This document shows, piece after piece, positions 7,166-15,152 of a stretch of 37,896 nt of DNA (position 1 is its first letter; the number at the start of each line of letters is the position of its first letter). Below the pieces are notes generated by a model. It was not told where the DNA came from. It was given only the letters and a program-made list of their open reading frames with translations, and searched no databases. The translations under genes and the position numbers were made by a program. Origin of the DNA: Clostridiales bacterium (GTDB taxonomy: Bacteria > Bacillota > Clostridia > Oscillospirales > Oscillospiraceae); assembly GCA_021203325.1 (NCBI GenBank), contig JAJQBL010000125.1:1-37896 (forward strand), read 5' to 3'.

Positions 7166-9598
7166 TTACTCCTCCGTTCCCGGCGCTTTGGCCTGCTTCG
7201 CGGCCTCACGCTTCGCCGCCTGAATAGCCCAGCCCTTTTCCAGCGCCGCCCGCTGGGCTGCGGTCAATTCCCGCTTGGGCTTGTTAGGGTCCTTCTTTGG
7301 GGCGGCTTTTTTCACCGGGGCTTTTGCGGTGGATTTTTTCCCACCTGTGGACTTCTTTGCCGTCGTCTTTTTGCCGGTGGCTGCCTTCTTGTCAGAAGTC
7401 TTTTCCGCAGGAGACTCCGCCACAGCCTCCGCCGCGACCTGGGAGACAGTCTCCTCTGCCTTCTCCTTGGGCTTGCGGTAGCCGGGGCGCAGCTCCTCCG
7501 GGGTGAAGTTTTCGCATTTTTCATTGATACAGAAGGGCTTTTGGGCCCCTCTGCCCGACTTTTTGAACATGGTCTTGCCGCAGACAGGGCAGTTCTCCTT
7601 GGTGGGCACGTCCCAGGTCATAAAGTCGCAGACCAGGCCCTTGACGCTGCGGTTATACTCGCAGCCGTAGTAGGTATAGCCGTTGCGGCTGGTCTTTTTC
7701 AGGATGCGGCTGCCGCACTTGGGGCACTTGCCCGGCATTTCAATGACCAAAGGCTTGGTGAAGGTGCACTCCGGGTAGCCGGGGCAGGCCAGGAAGCGGC
7801 CAAACCGGCCGGTTTTAATGACCATTTTCCTGCCGCAGACCTCACAGACCTCATCCGTCTCCTCGGCGGGGATTTTGATGCGGGTGCCGTCCAAATCCTT
7901 CTCCGCCTGGGCCAGCTCGGCGCTGAATCCGGCGTAGAAGGTGCGCAGCACCTCCTTCCAATAGGTCTTCCCCTGTTCCACCTCGTCCAGCTGCTCCTCC
8001 ATATGGGCGGTGAAGTCCGGGTCCACGATGTCGGTAAATTTGTCCTCCATCAGCTCGGTGGTGACCTCTCCCAGCGGGGTGGGTTTCAGGGCCTTGCCCT
8101 CCTTCACCACATAGTACCGCTCCAAAATGGTGGAGACGGTGGGGGCGTAGGTGGAGGGGCGGCCAATGCCCTTCTCCTCCAGGGTCTTGATAAGGGAGGC
8201 CTCCGTGTAGCGGGGTGGGGGCTGGGTGAAGTGCTGGGCCTTGTCCCACTTGTCCAGGCGGACGGCCTCTCCCTCCGTCAGGTCGGGCAGGGGGGACCCG
8301 AGGCCCTCCTCTCCCTCGTCCTTGCTTTCCACATAGACGGCGGTGAAGCCGGCGAATTTCAGGCTGGAGTGGGTGGCCCGGAACAGGTGGGTGCCCGCCG
8401 TCACGTCGATGGAGACGGCGTCATAGGCGGCGTTGGACATCTGGGAGGCCAGGAACCGGCTCCAAATCAGCTTGTAGACCTTGAACTGCTCCGCAGTCAG
8501 GCTCTTCTTAATGTCCTCCGGCACCAGGGAAACATCGGTGGGGCGGATGGCCTCGTGGCCGTCCTGGGCGCCGGACTTCGTCTTGTACACCCGGGGTTTG
8601 CCGTAGTAGTACGCCTGGCCGTAGCGGCCGGTGATCATCTGTGCCGCGGCGGCGGTGGCCTCGTCGGAGAGGCGGACGGAGTCGGTACGCATATAGGTGA
8701 TGAGGCCCACGGTGCCCTCCCCGGCCACGTCGATGCCCTCGTAGAGCTGCTGGGCGATGGACATGGTGCGCCGGGGGGTCATGCCCAGCTTCCGGCTGGC
8801 CTCCTGCTGTAAGGTGGAGGTGGTGAAGGGGGGCGCGGGGAGGCGCTGCTTCTCCGTCTTACGGACGGCGGACACCACAAAGGTCTGCTTCGGCAGATCG
8901 GCCAGAATCCCGTCCGCCGCCGCCTCGTTGGGCAGCTCCGCCTTCTTCTTGCCCTCCCCGTGGTAGTGGGCGGTGAAGGAGCCAACGTTGGGGGCGATGC
9001 GGCTCAGGTTCACATCCAGGGACCAGGATTCCTGGGGGGTGAAGGCCCGGATCTCCCGCTCCCGCTCCACCACGATGCGGGTGGCCACGGACTGCACCCG
9101 CCCGGCGCTGAGGCCCCGGCGAATCTTCCGCCACAGCAGAGGGGACAGCTGGTAGCCCACGATGCGGTCCAAAATCCGGCGGGCCTGCTGAGCGTCCACC
9201 AGGTCCTGATCGATGGCCCTGGGGTGCCGGATGGACTCCGTGACGACTTTTCTCGTAATTTCGTTGAAGGTGACCCGATAGGTTTTGTCGTCCGGGATGT
9301 CCAGCAGCGCCTTCAGGTGCCAGGAGATGGCCTCCCCCTCCCGGTCAGGGTCGGTGGCCAGGTAGATGGTCTTGCTCTTTTTGGCGGCCTTTTTCAGGCT
9401 GTCAATGACCTCTTCCTTTCCCTTGATGGGGGTGTAGACCGGCTCAAAGTCGGCCTCAATGTCCACACCCAGCTTGCTCTTGGGAAGGTCGCGGATGTGC
9501 CCCATGGACGCGATCACCTGGTAGTCCGGGCCAAGGTATTTGCCAATGGTCTTGGCCTTGGCCGGAGACTCCACGATGACCAAATTGGTTTTTGACAT
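7166..9598 (-). CDS. topA: DNA topoisomerase I (type IA)
   Basis: An 810-residue enzyme that relaxes negative supercoils. The N-terminal Toprim domain has VESPAKAKTIGKYLG (residues 8-22) and the metal-binding TDPDREGEAISWH (about 81-93). The active-site Tyr lies in GLITYMRTDSVRLS at about residue 303. After the core there are Cys4 zinc elements at about 583-700 (CEVC..CPGYPEC; CPKC..CEYNRSVKGLVC; CPVC..CINEKC), then a Lys/Ala-rich tail (about 720-810) that looks unstructured and may bind DNA or RNA polymerase. GGGAGG precedes the ATG. The Lys-rich tail is longer than in Bacillus TopA but common in high-GC Clostridia. Confidence 0.96.
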   Translation of the reverse strand: MSKTNLVIVESPAKAKTIGKYLGPDYQVIASMGHIRDLPKSKLGVDIEADFEPVYTPIKGKEEVIDSLKKAAKKSKTIYLATDPDREGEAISWHLKALLDIPDDKTYRVTFNEITRKVVTESIRHPRAIDQDLVDAQQARRILDRIVGYQLSPLLWRKIRRGLSAGRVQSVATRIVVEREREIRAFTPQESWSLDVNLSRIAPNVGSFTAHYHGEGKKKAELPNEAAADGILADLPKQTFVVSAVRKTEKQRLPAPPFTTSTLQQEASRKLGMTPRRTMSIAQQLYEGIDVAGEGTVGLITYMRTDSVRLSDEATAAAAQMITGRYGQAYYYGKPRVYKTKSGAQDGHEAIRPTDVSLVPEDIKKSLTAEQFKVYKLIWSRFLASQMSNAAYDAVSIDVTAGTHLFRATHSSLKFAGFTAVYVESKDEGEEGLGSPLPDLTEGEAVRLDKWDKAQHFTQPPPRYTEASLIKTLEEKGIGRPSTYAPTVSTILERYYVVKEGKALKPTPLGEVTTELMEDKFTDIVDPDFTAHMEEQLDEVEQGKTYWKEVLRTFYAGFSAELAQAEKDLDGTRIKIPAEETDEVCEVCGRKMVIKTGRFGRFLACPGYPECTFTKPLVIEMPGKCPKCGSRILKKTSRNGYTYYGCEYNRSVKGLVCDFMTWDVPTKENCPVCGKTMFKKSGRGAQKPFCINEKCENFTPEELRPGYRKPKEKAEETVSQVAAEAVAESPAEKTSDKKAATGKKTTAKKSTGGKKSTAKAPVKKAAPKKDPNKPKRELTAAQRAALEKGWAIQAAKREAAKQAKAPGTEE

Positions 9599-9651
9599 AA
9601 TGAAACTTCCTCCCAGTATGGAGGCGGGGAACCCTCCCCGCAGAGCGCAAT

Positions 9652-10950
9652 CTAATGTGCCGCCAGCGTAAAGCGGCTGTCAGGCCCTTCCGTCACCAGC
9701 CCCTTGATGCAGAGGATGGTCAGGGCGGAGTTGACCGCCACCACAGGCAGGCCGCAGCCCGCCGCCACCTCGTCCGCGGTGGCCGGGCCATCTGCCAGCA
9801 CAGAGCAGCACTGAAACTCCGTATCCGAACAGCGGTCACGGAGGGCGTTTAAGTCAATATAATCTGAGACGGGCGAACTGTCAACCTTTTTTTCCGGGGT
9901 TTTTCCCGGTTGGCCGATTTTTTCCTCCTCCTTCCGGGGGGAGGGACGGGTCTCCGGGGCCTCCGCCTTCTGCTTCGGCGGCCGGTCAGACAGCGCTTCT
10001 GACTCCACCGCCATGCGCTGGGCCCGGACCGCCTCCGGCAGCTCCGGCAGGCGGCCCACCGCGGCGAAGCGCTGACGGGCCAGGTCAAAGATGTCCTCCT
10101 TGTCCAGCAGGACGGAGACGTACCCGGCCCGGATCAGGTCATTGGTGCCCAGGGCGGAGGGGACACCGATGTTGGCCGGGGGCACGAACACCTCCCGGCC
10201 CTGCTCCAGGGCCAGGTGGGCCACCTGCACGGTGCCGCTGGACAGATCCCCCTCCACACAGATGACGCAGTCCGCCATGCCGGTCAGAATGCGGTTCCGG
10301 GCGCGGAAGAGCTGGCCGGTGGGTCTGGTGCCCGGCGGGGATTCGCTGAGGAGGAAGCCGTAGGTGGTGATGTCCTCATACAGTCTGCGGCGGGCGTCGG
10401 TGTTGTAATAGGGCACATCCACGCCGCCGGCCACCACAGCCCCCACCGGCTGCCCCGCCTGCAAAGCCCCCAGCAGGGCGTTCTCGTCACAGCCCATCAC
10501 CACGCCGGTGACCACCAGCAGGCCGGCCCGGCTCAGGTCGAAGGCGAAGCTGTGGGCCAGCTTCTTCCCGTAGGGGGTGGCGTGGCGGGTGCCCGCCATG
10601 GCGACGATGAAGGGGGCGTTCAGGTTCAGCGCCTGCCCACGGAGGTACAGCACCAGAGGCGGGTCCTCGATGTCCCGGAGGGCGGGCGGGTAGACGGCGT
10701 CCTGGACGGTGATGATTTGAATCCCCCGGTCCTGACAGTCCGCCAGGATCTCCTCCGCCCGGCGCAGGGACTTGTCCTCCAGCAGCGCAATCTGCCGGGC
10801 CTGGAGGAAGGGCAGCAGACGGTAATCCCGCCTGTCCCCATAGTAGGCCCCGGAGGCGGAGCCGAAGTGGGTATAGACCTGCCAGGCTGTCTGGGTATCC
10901 AGGGTCTGGCTCAGCCAGAGCAGATGCTTCAGGGAATCCGTTACAGGCAT
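9652..10950 (-). CDS. dprA: DNA-processing protein DprA (Smf)
   Basis: A 432-residue DprA, which loads RecA on incoming single-stranded DNA during transformation. The central Rossmann-like domain contains the phosphate-binding segment AMAGTRHATPYGKKLA (about residues 126-141), GAVVAGGVDVPY, SESPPGTRPTGQLFRARNRI and the family motif GREVFVPPANIG. A low-complexity charged linker (about 305-365) leads to a C-terminal winged helix (about 373-432, TADEVAAGCGLPVVAVNSALTI in outline) found in many DprA proteins. AAGGAGG precedes the ATG. It lies 53 bases before topA. No other competence gene is in the window, so natural transformation is not demonstrated. Confidence 0.94.
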   Translation of the reverse strand: MPVTDSLKHLLWLSQTLDTQTAWQVYTHFGSASGAYYGDRRDYRLLPFLQARQIALLEDKSLRRAEEILADCQDRGIQIITVQDAVYPPALRDIEDPPLVLYLRGQALNLNAPFIVAMAGTRHATPYGKKLAHSFAFDLSRAGLLVVTGVVMGCDENALLGALQAGQPVGAVVAGGVDVPYYNTDARRRLYEDITTYGFLLSESPPGTRPTGQLFRARNRILTGMADCVICVEGDLSSGTVQVAHLALEQGREVFVPPANIGVPSALGTNDLIRAGYVSVLLDKEDIFDLARQRFAAVGRLPELPEAVRAQRMAVESEALSDRPPKQKAEAPETRPSPRKEEEKIGQPGKTPEKKVDSSPVSDYIDLNALRDRCSDTEFQCCSVLADGPATADEVAAGCGLPVVAVNSALTILCIKGLVTEGPDSRFTLAAH

Positions 10951-11009
10951 GGGCGGGCCTCCTTATCTCAATCTCAATCAGATGTGGGTCAGGGTTCCGT
11001 TTGGCGGAA

Positions 11010-11867
11010 TCACTGTCCGTTTTTCAGGGCGGTCAGGGCGGCCACCGCTTCCTCCATGGTGTAAATATTGTCCTCCACCGGCAGACCCCTGGCCTTCAGC
11101 TTCTGGAATAGCCGGGTCAGCTGGGGCGTGTTCAGCCCCATGGCCCGCAGCTCGTCCCCGTGGGAGAACACCTCCCGGGGGGTGCCGTCCAGGGGCAGCC
11201 TGCCGTCGTTCACCACCACCACCCGGTCCACCATCCTGGCCACATCCTCCATGGAGTGGGAGACGATGATGACGGTGGCGTTCTTTGCGTCGTGATAGTT
11301 GCGGATGTTTTTCAGCACCCCGTCCCGGCCCGCCGGGTCCAGCCCCGCCGTGGGCTCGTCCAGAATCAGCACCTTTGGCTCCATGGCGATGACCCCGGCG
11401 ATGGCCACCCGGCGCTTCTGTCCGCCGGACAGCTCAAAGGGGCTTTTTTGCAGCAGGTCGTCCCGGAGGCCCACGAAGTAGGCCGCCTCGTGTACCCGGC
11501 GGTCGATCTCGTCCTCCGGCAGCTTCATGTTCTTGGGGCCGAAGGCAATGTCCTCATACACCGTGTTTTCGAAGAGCTGATACTCCGGGTACTGGAACAC
11601 CAGCCCCACCTTGAACCGGGCGGCGTGGGTGCGCTCCTTGGTCTCCCAGATGTCCTCCCCGTCCACCAGCACCTGGCCGGAGGTGGGCTTCAACAGGCCG
11701 TTCAGGTGCTGAATCAGGGTGGACTTGCCGGAGCCGGTGTGGCCGATGATGCCCATATACTCTCCGGGGTAGGCCCGGAAATCCACGTCGATCAGTGCTT
11801 TATGCTCAAAGGGGGTGCCGATGCTGTAGGTGCAGCACAGCTTTCGGGTTTCAATCACTGGTTCCAA
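11010..11867 (-). CDS. ecfA2: Energy-coupling factor transporter ATPase EcfA2
   Basis: A 285-residue ABC ATPase of the ECF vitamin/metal uptake module. Walker A GHTGSGKST with the following IQHLNGLLKP is typical of EcfA2. The ABC signature is ELSGGQKRR, Walker B VLILDEP and the H-loop VSHSMED. A TTG start at 11867 is chosen: AAAGGA lies 8 bases upstream, and the resulting N-terminus (MEPVIETRKLCCTYSIGTPF) aligns with family starts. A GTG at 11858 is a weaker alternative. The gene begins one base after the ecfA1 stop. The expected ecfT is not downstream; after 59 bases comes dprA. The transmembrane subunit and S-components must be encoded elsewhere. Confidence 0.93.
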   Translation of the reverse strand: MEPVIETRKLCCTYSIGTPFEHKALIDVDFRAYPGEYMGIIGHTGSGKSTLIQHLNGLLKPTSGQVLVDGEDIWETKERTHAARFKVGLVFQYPEYQLFENTVYEDIAFGPKNMKLPEDEIDRRVHEAAYFVGLRDDLLQKSPFELSGGQKRRVAIAGVIAMEPKVLILDEPTAGLDPAGRDGVLKNIRNYHDAKNATVIIVSHSMEDVARMVDRVVVVNDGRLPLDGTPREVFSHGDELRAMGLNTPQLTRLFQKLKARGLPVEDNIYTMEEAVAALTALKNGQ

Positions 11868-11868
11868 C

Positions 11869-12732
11869 TCATTCGTCCTTTCCCTGGCGCAGCGCCGCCA
11901 CGATGGCATCGGCACATTCGTCCTCGCTGAGGGCGTCCAGCGGCACATCCATGCCCCGCTGTTTCAGCTCATAGAGCAGCCCCACCGTGTCCGGCACCGT
12001 CAGCCCCAGCCGGCGGATGCCCTCCACGTCCTGAAACACCGTTTTGGGTGGGCCGTCGGCCACGATTTTGCCGTGGTCCATCACCACCAGCCGCTGGGCC
12101 TGGGCCGCCTCGTCCATGTGGTGGGTGATCAGCACCACGGTGGTGCCCCGCTCCCGGTTCAGGCGGAGGATGGTCTCCATGACCTCCTGGCGGCCGATGG
12201 GGTCCAGCATGGCCGTGGGCTCGTCCAGGACGATGCACCGGGGCTGCATGGCGATGACCCCGGCGATGGCCACCCGCTGCTTCTGTCCGCCGGACAGCAG
12301 ATGGGGGGCGTGCTGGGCATACTTGCTCATGCCCACGATGCGGAGGGCCTCGTCCACCCGCTGCTGAATCTCGGCGGAGGGCACCCCCAGGTTCTCCGGG
12401 GCGAAGGCCACATCCTCCTCCACCACGTTGGCCACGATCTGGTTGTCCGGGTTCTGGAACACCATCCCCACCGTCCGCCGGACGTCCAGCCAGCGCTCAT
12501 CGTCGGCGGTGTCGATGCCGTCCACGTAGACGGTGCCGCCGGTGGGCAGCAGCACGGCGTTCATATGCTTAGCCAGGGTGGACTTTCCGCTGCCGTTGTG
12601 CCCCAGCACCGCCACAAAGGTGCCCTCCTCAATGTCCAGGCTGACGCTGTCCAGCACCGTGGGGGACTTCTGCCCCTCCTCTTCCTGGTAGGAGAAGGTC
12701 ACGTTCTGTATCTCAATGATTCTGTTTGCCAT
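11869..12732 (-). CDS. ecfA1: Energy-coupling factor transporter ATPase EcfA1
   Basis: A 287-residue ABC ATPase forming a heterodimer with EcfA2. Walker A GHNGSGKST followed by LAKHMNAVLLP is the EcfA1 type. The Q-loop segment is VFQNPDNQIVANVVEEDVAF, the signature LLSGGQKQR, Walker B IVLDEP and the switch His in ITHHMDEA. AAGGAG precedes the ATG. It follows the methyltransferase gene by 18 bases and precedes ecfA2 by one base, so all three are probably one transcript. The ATPase pair energises uptake of vitamins or metal ions chosen by separate S-components, none of which is in the window. Confidence 0.94.
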   Translation of the reverse strand: MANRIIEIQNVTFSYQEEEGQKSPTVLDSVSLDIEEGTFVAVLGHNGSGKSTLAKHMNAVLLPTGGTVYVDGIDTADDERWLDVRRTVGMVFQNPDNQIVANVVEEDVAFAPENLGVPSAEIQQRVDEALRIVGMSKYAQHAPHLLSGGQKQRVAIAGVIAMQPRCIVLDEPTAMLDPIGRQEVMETILRLNRERGTTVVLITHHMDEAAQAQRLVVMDHGKIVADGPPKTVFQDVEGIRRLGLTVPDTVGLLYELKQRGMDVPLDALSEDECADAIVAALRQGKDE

Positions 12733-12750
12733 GTAAACGCTCCTTGCGTA

Positions 12751-13614
12751 TTATTCCGCCTGCCAGCGTCCGGTGGCCCCGCAGGGCAGCACCAGGCCGG
12801 ACTCCGTCACCGGAAGGCCCAGCTCCCCCGACTCGGTGCGGCCGCCAAACCTCCGGGAAAACACCGTTTCCAGCAGGTAGGTCAGCACCGACGGGGCCAG
12901 GCCGGTGGTGTAGGAGTTCACCAGCACGAACAGCGGCCTGTCCGACAGCACCTGGGCCGTCAGCTCCAGGAAGGGGTAGAGGTTCTCCTCCAGCTTCCAC
13001 ACCTCGCCGCCGGTGCCCCGCCCGTAGGAGGGCGGGTCCATGATGATGGCGTCATAGCGGTGGCCCCGGCGAATCTCCCGCTCCACAAACTTGGTGCAGT
13101 CGTCCACCAGCCAGCGCACCGGGGCGTCCTCCAGCCCGGAGAGGCGGGCGTTCTCCTTCGCCCAGGCCACCATGCCCTTGGCCGCATCCACATGGCACAC
13201 CCTGGCCCCCGCCGCCGCGCAGGCCACCGTGGCCCCGCCGGTGTAGGCGAACAGGTTCAGCACGCTGACCTGCCGCCGCTGGCACCCGATCATCTGCCTG
13301 GCCCAGTCCCAGTTGGCGGCCTGCTCCGGAAAGAGGCCGGTGTGCTTGAAGTTCATGGGGCCCACCTTGAAGGTCAGGTCGTCATACCGAATCTGCCAGC
13401 TGGCGGGGAGGCTGTCCTTCTCCCAGTGGCCGCCGCCGGTTTTCGAGCGGAGATAGTGCCCGTCGTTTTTCTTCCAGCCCCGGTGGGTGCGAGGGGTGTT
13501 CCAGATGGCCTGTGGGTCGGGGCGCACCAGAATCTCGCCGCCCCAGCGCTCCAGCTTCTCGCCGCCGCCGCAGTCGATCAGCTCATAGTCCTTCCACCGG
13601 TCTGCAATCCACAT
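12751..13614 (-). CDS. Class I SAM-dependent methyltransferase (RlmI/RlmK-like, probable 23S rRNA)
   Basis: A 287-residue methyltransferase. The SAM-binding motif I VLNLFAYTGGATVACAAAGA lies near residue 150, and the catalytic motif IV DPPSYGRG near residue 200. The latter resembles the C-terminal catalytic domain of RlmI/RlmK cytosine- or guanine-methylating enzymes rather than DNA methylases. The N-terminal about 120 residues (WKKNDGHYLRSKTGG.., FPEQAANWDW) resemble the same rRNA methylase group. There is no PUA domain. ATG 13614 is preferred over a GTG at 13620 because GGAG stands 10 bases upstream of the ATG but only 4 from the GTG. It heads the transcript leading to ecfA1/ecfA2. The exact modified base is unknown. 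Confidence 0.85.
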   Translation of the reverse strand: MWIADRWKDYELIDCGGGEKLERWGGEILVRPDPQAIWNTPRTHRGWKKNDGHYLRSKTGGGHWEKDSLPASWQIRYDDLTFKVGPMNFKHTGLFPEQAANWDWARQMIGCQRRQVSVLNLFAYTGGATVACAAAGARVCHVDAAKGMVAWAKENARLSGLEDAPVRWLVDDCTKFVEREIRRGHRYDAIIMDPPSYGRGTGGEVWKLEENLYPFLELTAQVLSDRPLFVLVNSYTTGLAPSVLTYLLETVFSRRFGGRTESGELGLPVTESGLVLPCGATGRWQAE

Positions 13615-13649
13615 AGTCACACTGCTCCATCATTCATGATATTCAGTTC

Positions 13650-13678
13650 ATTGTAGCATTTTCCCTTTTCTCCGTCAA
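13650..13678 (-). promoter_or_regulatory. Promoter of methyltransferase-ecfA1-ecfA2 operon
   Basis: On the minus strand TTGACG (13678-13673), a 17-base spacer and TACAAT (13655-13650), with a TGC extended -10. It lies about 36 bases before the chosen ATG. Confidence 0.82.
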
Positions 13679-13767
13679 TGATGAGTTCGTGAAAGTTTTT
13701 GAAACTCTGTCGCGGGCAGAGGGCAAAGGCTCCGTAAAAATCCCGGAGCGGTGACGCATGACTCCAT

Positions 13768-13814
13768 AAAAACAAACCCGCAGCGGGCGGCCAACGCCTC
13801 CCCGCTGCGGGTTT
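13768..13814 (-). terminator. Rho-independent terminator of the nucleotidyltransferase gene
   Basis: A perfect 14-bp stem (13774-13787 with 13801-13814, 13-base loop) is followed on the minus strand by TTTGTTTTTA. It lies 20 bases after the stop of the gene at 13834. The gap from 13679 to 13767 holds nothing else that I recognise. Confidence 0.9.
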
Positions 13815-13833
13815 CTGTGATTGAAACTACGAC

Positions 13834-14739
13834 TTAAAACAGCCTCTCAGGGTACACACCCTGGTCGATCAGCGCCCGGATGCTGTCCACGACGCCCTGC
13901 TTGTCCTCCCGATAGGTGACGCCGAACCATTTGCCGCCGGTGGGCAGCACCGTCACCCTGGCGGTGCCGGCAGCCACCATGCCGCCGATGATGGTGGGCA
14001 GCAGATATTCCTCCGTGCCGCCCCCCTGCTGCCCCTGGAGGAAGGTCAGGAAACCGTCCTCCAGCACGTCCAGGAACTCCAGGTCAAGGCCCCACATATT
14101 CATGGACACCAGCGTGTCCCCCGGCACCAGGACGCCGTTTACCATGGCATCCACGCCGTTGGGAGCCTTTTCGATATACTTTGTCTCGACAATCTCCACC
14201 AGCCGACCGGTATCGTCCGTTTTGCAGATGCCTCTGGTGACGCTGCCGTGGTCGGACAGAGTATTCTTCAGCCGGAAGCCCGCCATGCAGTAGGTGCGCC
14301 GGGCGATGCCCTCCTGCAAAAACTGATGCATTCGGCGGAAGGCCTCCTTGCCGTAGTAGTCGTCCGCGTTGATGACCGCGAAGGGGCAGTCCAGAATCCC
14401 CTTGCAGGAGAGGACGGCCTGCCCCGTCCCCCAGGGCTTCGTCCGGCCGGCCAGCAGCCGGGCGGCATCCACCCCGGCGGGCAGATCGGTCAGCTTCTGA
14501 TAGGCGTACCGGACGGGGACGCCGGCGCTGACCAGCCGCTGCCCCACGGCGACGTGGAAGGCTTCTTCAATGTCCCGGCGGATGATAAAGATAATCTCGT
14601 CAAAGCCCGCCTCCAATGCGTCGTAACCGGAATAGTCCGTAATAATTTCACCGTTGGGGCCCACACCCTCCAGCTGTTTAATGCCGCCCTTGAAGCGGCT
14701 GCCCATGCCTGCCGCCATAATGACCAATGCTGTCTTCAT
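13834..14739 (-). CDS. Sugar-phosphate nucleotidyltransferase family protein
   Basis: A 301-residue cytoplasmic enzyme of the NTP_transferase fold. The nucleotide-binding start ALVIMAAGMGSRFKGGIKQL (residues 4-23) and the metal-binding VINADDYYG (about 119-127) are clear, as is WGTGQAVL. Such enzymes couple a sugar-1-phosphate to an NTP; which sugar and base cannot be told. The conserved start is MKTALVIMAAG at 14739, but only a weak ribosome site precedes it. The frame is open up to 15000, and an upstream ATG at 14882 with AAAGG could add about 48 residues. The direct-repeat array and a strong promoter lie in that leader. No sugar pathway gene adjoins it. Confidence 0.85.
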   Translation of the reverse strand: MKTALVIMAAGMGSRFKGGIKQLEGVGPNGEIITDYSGYDALEAGFDEIIFIIRRDIEEAFHVAVGQRLVSAGVPVRYAYQKLTDLPAGVDAARLLAGRTKPWGTGQAVLSCKGILDCPFAVINADDYYGKEAFRRMHQFLQEGIARRTYCMAGFRLKNTLSDHGSVTRGICKTDDTGRLVEIVETKYIEKAPNGVDAMVNGVLVPGDTLVSMNMWGLDLEFLDVLEDGFLTFLQGQQGGGTEEYLLPTIIGGMVAAGTARVTVLPTGGKWFGVTYREDKQGVVDSIRALIDQGVYPERLF

Positions 14740-14744
14740 ATAAT

Positions 14745-14825
14745 AACCGTCCACTCTTTCTATATTGAAACCGTTCGCTCTTTCCCTATGGAACCGCTTA
14801 CATAAGAACAGGATATGAACCGCCC
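14745..14825. repeat. AACCG-phased direct repeat array in the nucleotidyltransferase leader
   Basis: Units 14747-14769 and 14771-14793 match at 18 of 23 positions. The motif AACCG recurs near 14745, 14769, 14792 and 14818, spaced 24, 23 and 26 bases, so the last two copies share only the core. Each full unit contains CTCTTTC, that is GAAAGAG on the transcribed strand. The array lies between the promoter at 14896-14924 and the start codon. Confidence 0.5.
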
Positions 14826-14895
14826 GCCCGGATACAGCCATCTTAAAAAAGAAAGCTGTTTTCATTTGCAAAGCGAATTTCATGTCCTTTCTGGA

Positions 14896-14924
14896 ATTGT
14901 ACCAGATTCCACAGACGCTGTCAA
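14896..14924 (-). promoter_or_regulatory. Promoter of the nucleotidyltransferase gene
   Basis: Minus strand TTGACA (14924-14919), spacer 17 and TACAAT (14901-14896), with a TGG extended -10. It lies about 157 bases upstream of the conserved start codon, giving an unusually long leader. Confidence 0.82.
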
Positions 14925-15029
14925 TATGCCTGTAACAAATTTGGCGGTAAATCGTTCCGCAAATTGTCAAATCGACGCAAAATGATTTGACAATCCCCAA
15001 ACTTTCCGCAAAAAAGTTGTATCAACGGA

Positions 15030-15058
15030 TTGAGAATCCAGTCCATATGTGGTATGAT
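15030..15058 (+). promoter_or_regulatory. Promoter of fbp
   Basis: TTGAGA (15030-15035), a 17-base spacer and TATGAT (15053-15058), with a TGG extended -10. It is divergent from the nucleotidyltransferase promoter, and the leader to the fbp ATG is about 88 bases. Confidence 0.78.
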
Positions 15059-15152
15059 GGGACTTAAGAAAATGTGGCCTTCGGCTTTCTTCGTCCCGGC
15101 CATGCGTTTTCAATCTTTGGGTTCCATTGTACGATAATAAGGAGGAATCTTC

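Noticed and set aside
6233-8812. Very long plus-strand open frame (859 codons) opposite trmFO and topA
   Set aside because: It is antisense to two certain genes, rich in Gly/His/Leu/Gln, with no family motif; long antisense frames are expected in GC-rich coding DNA.
11830-13656. 608-codon plus-strand open frame opposite ecfA1 and the methyltransferase
   Set aside because: Antisense shadow covering two clearly recognised genes and their junction.
14030-14036. C6 run in the nucleotidyltransferase as a further possible frameshift
   Set aside because: The reading frame continues correctly across it (GGGTEEYLLP), so the run length is right here.
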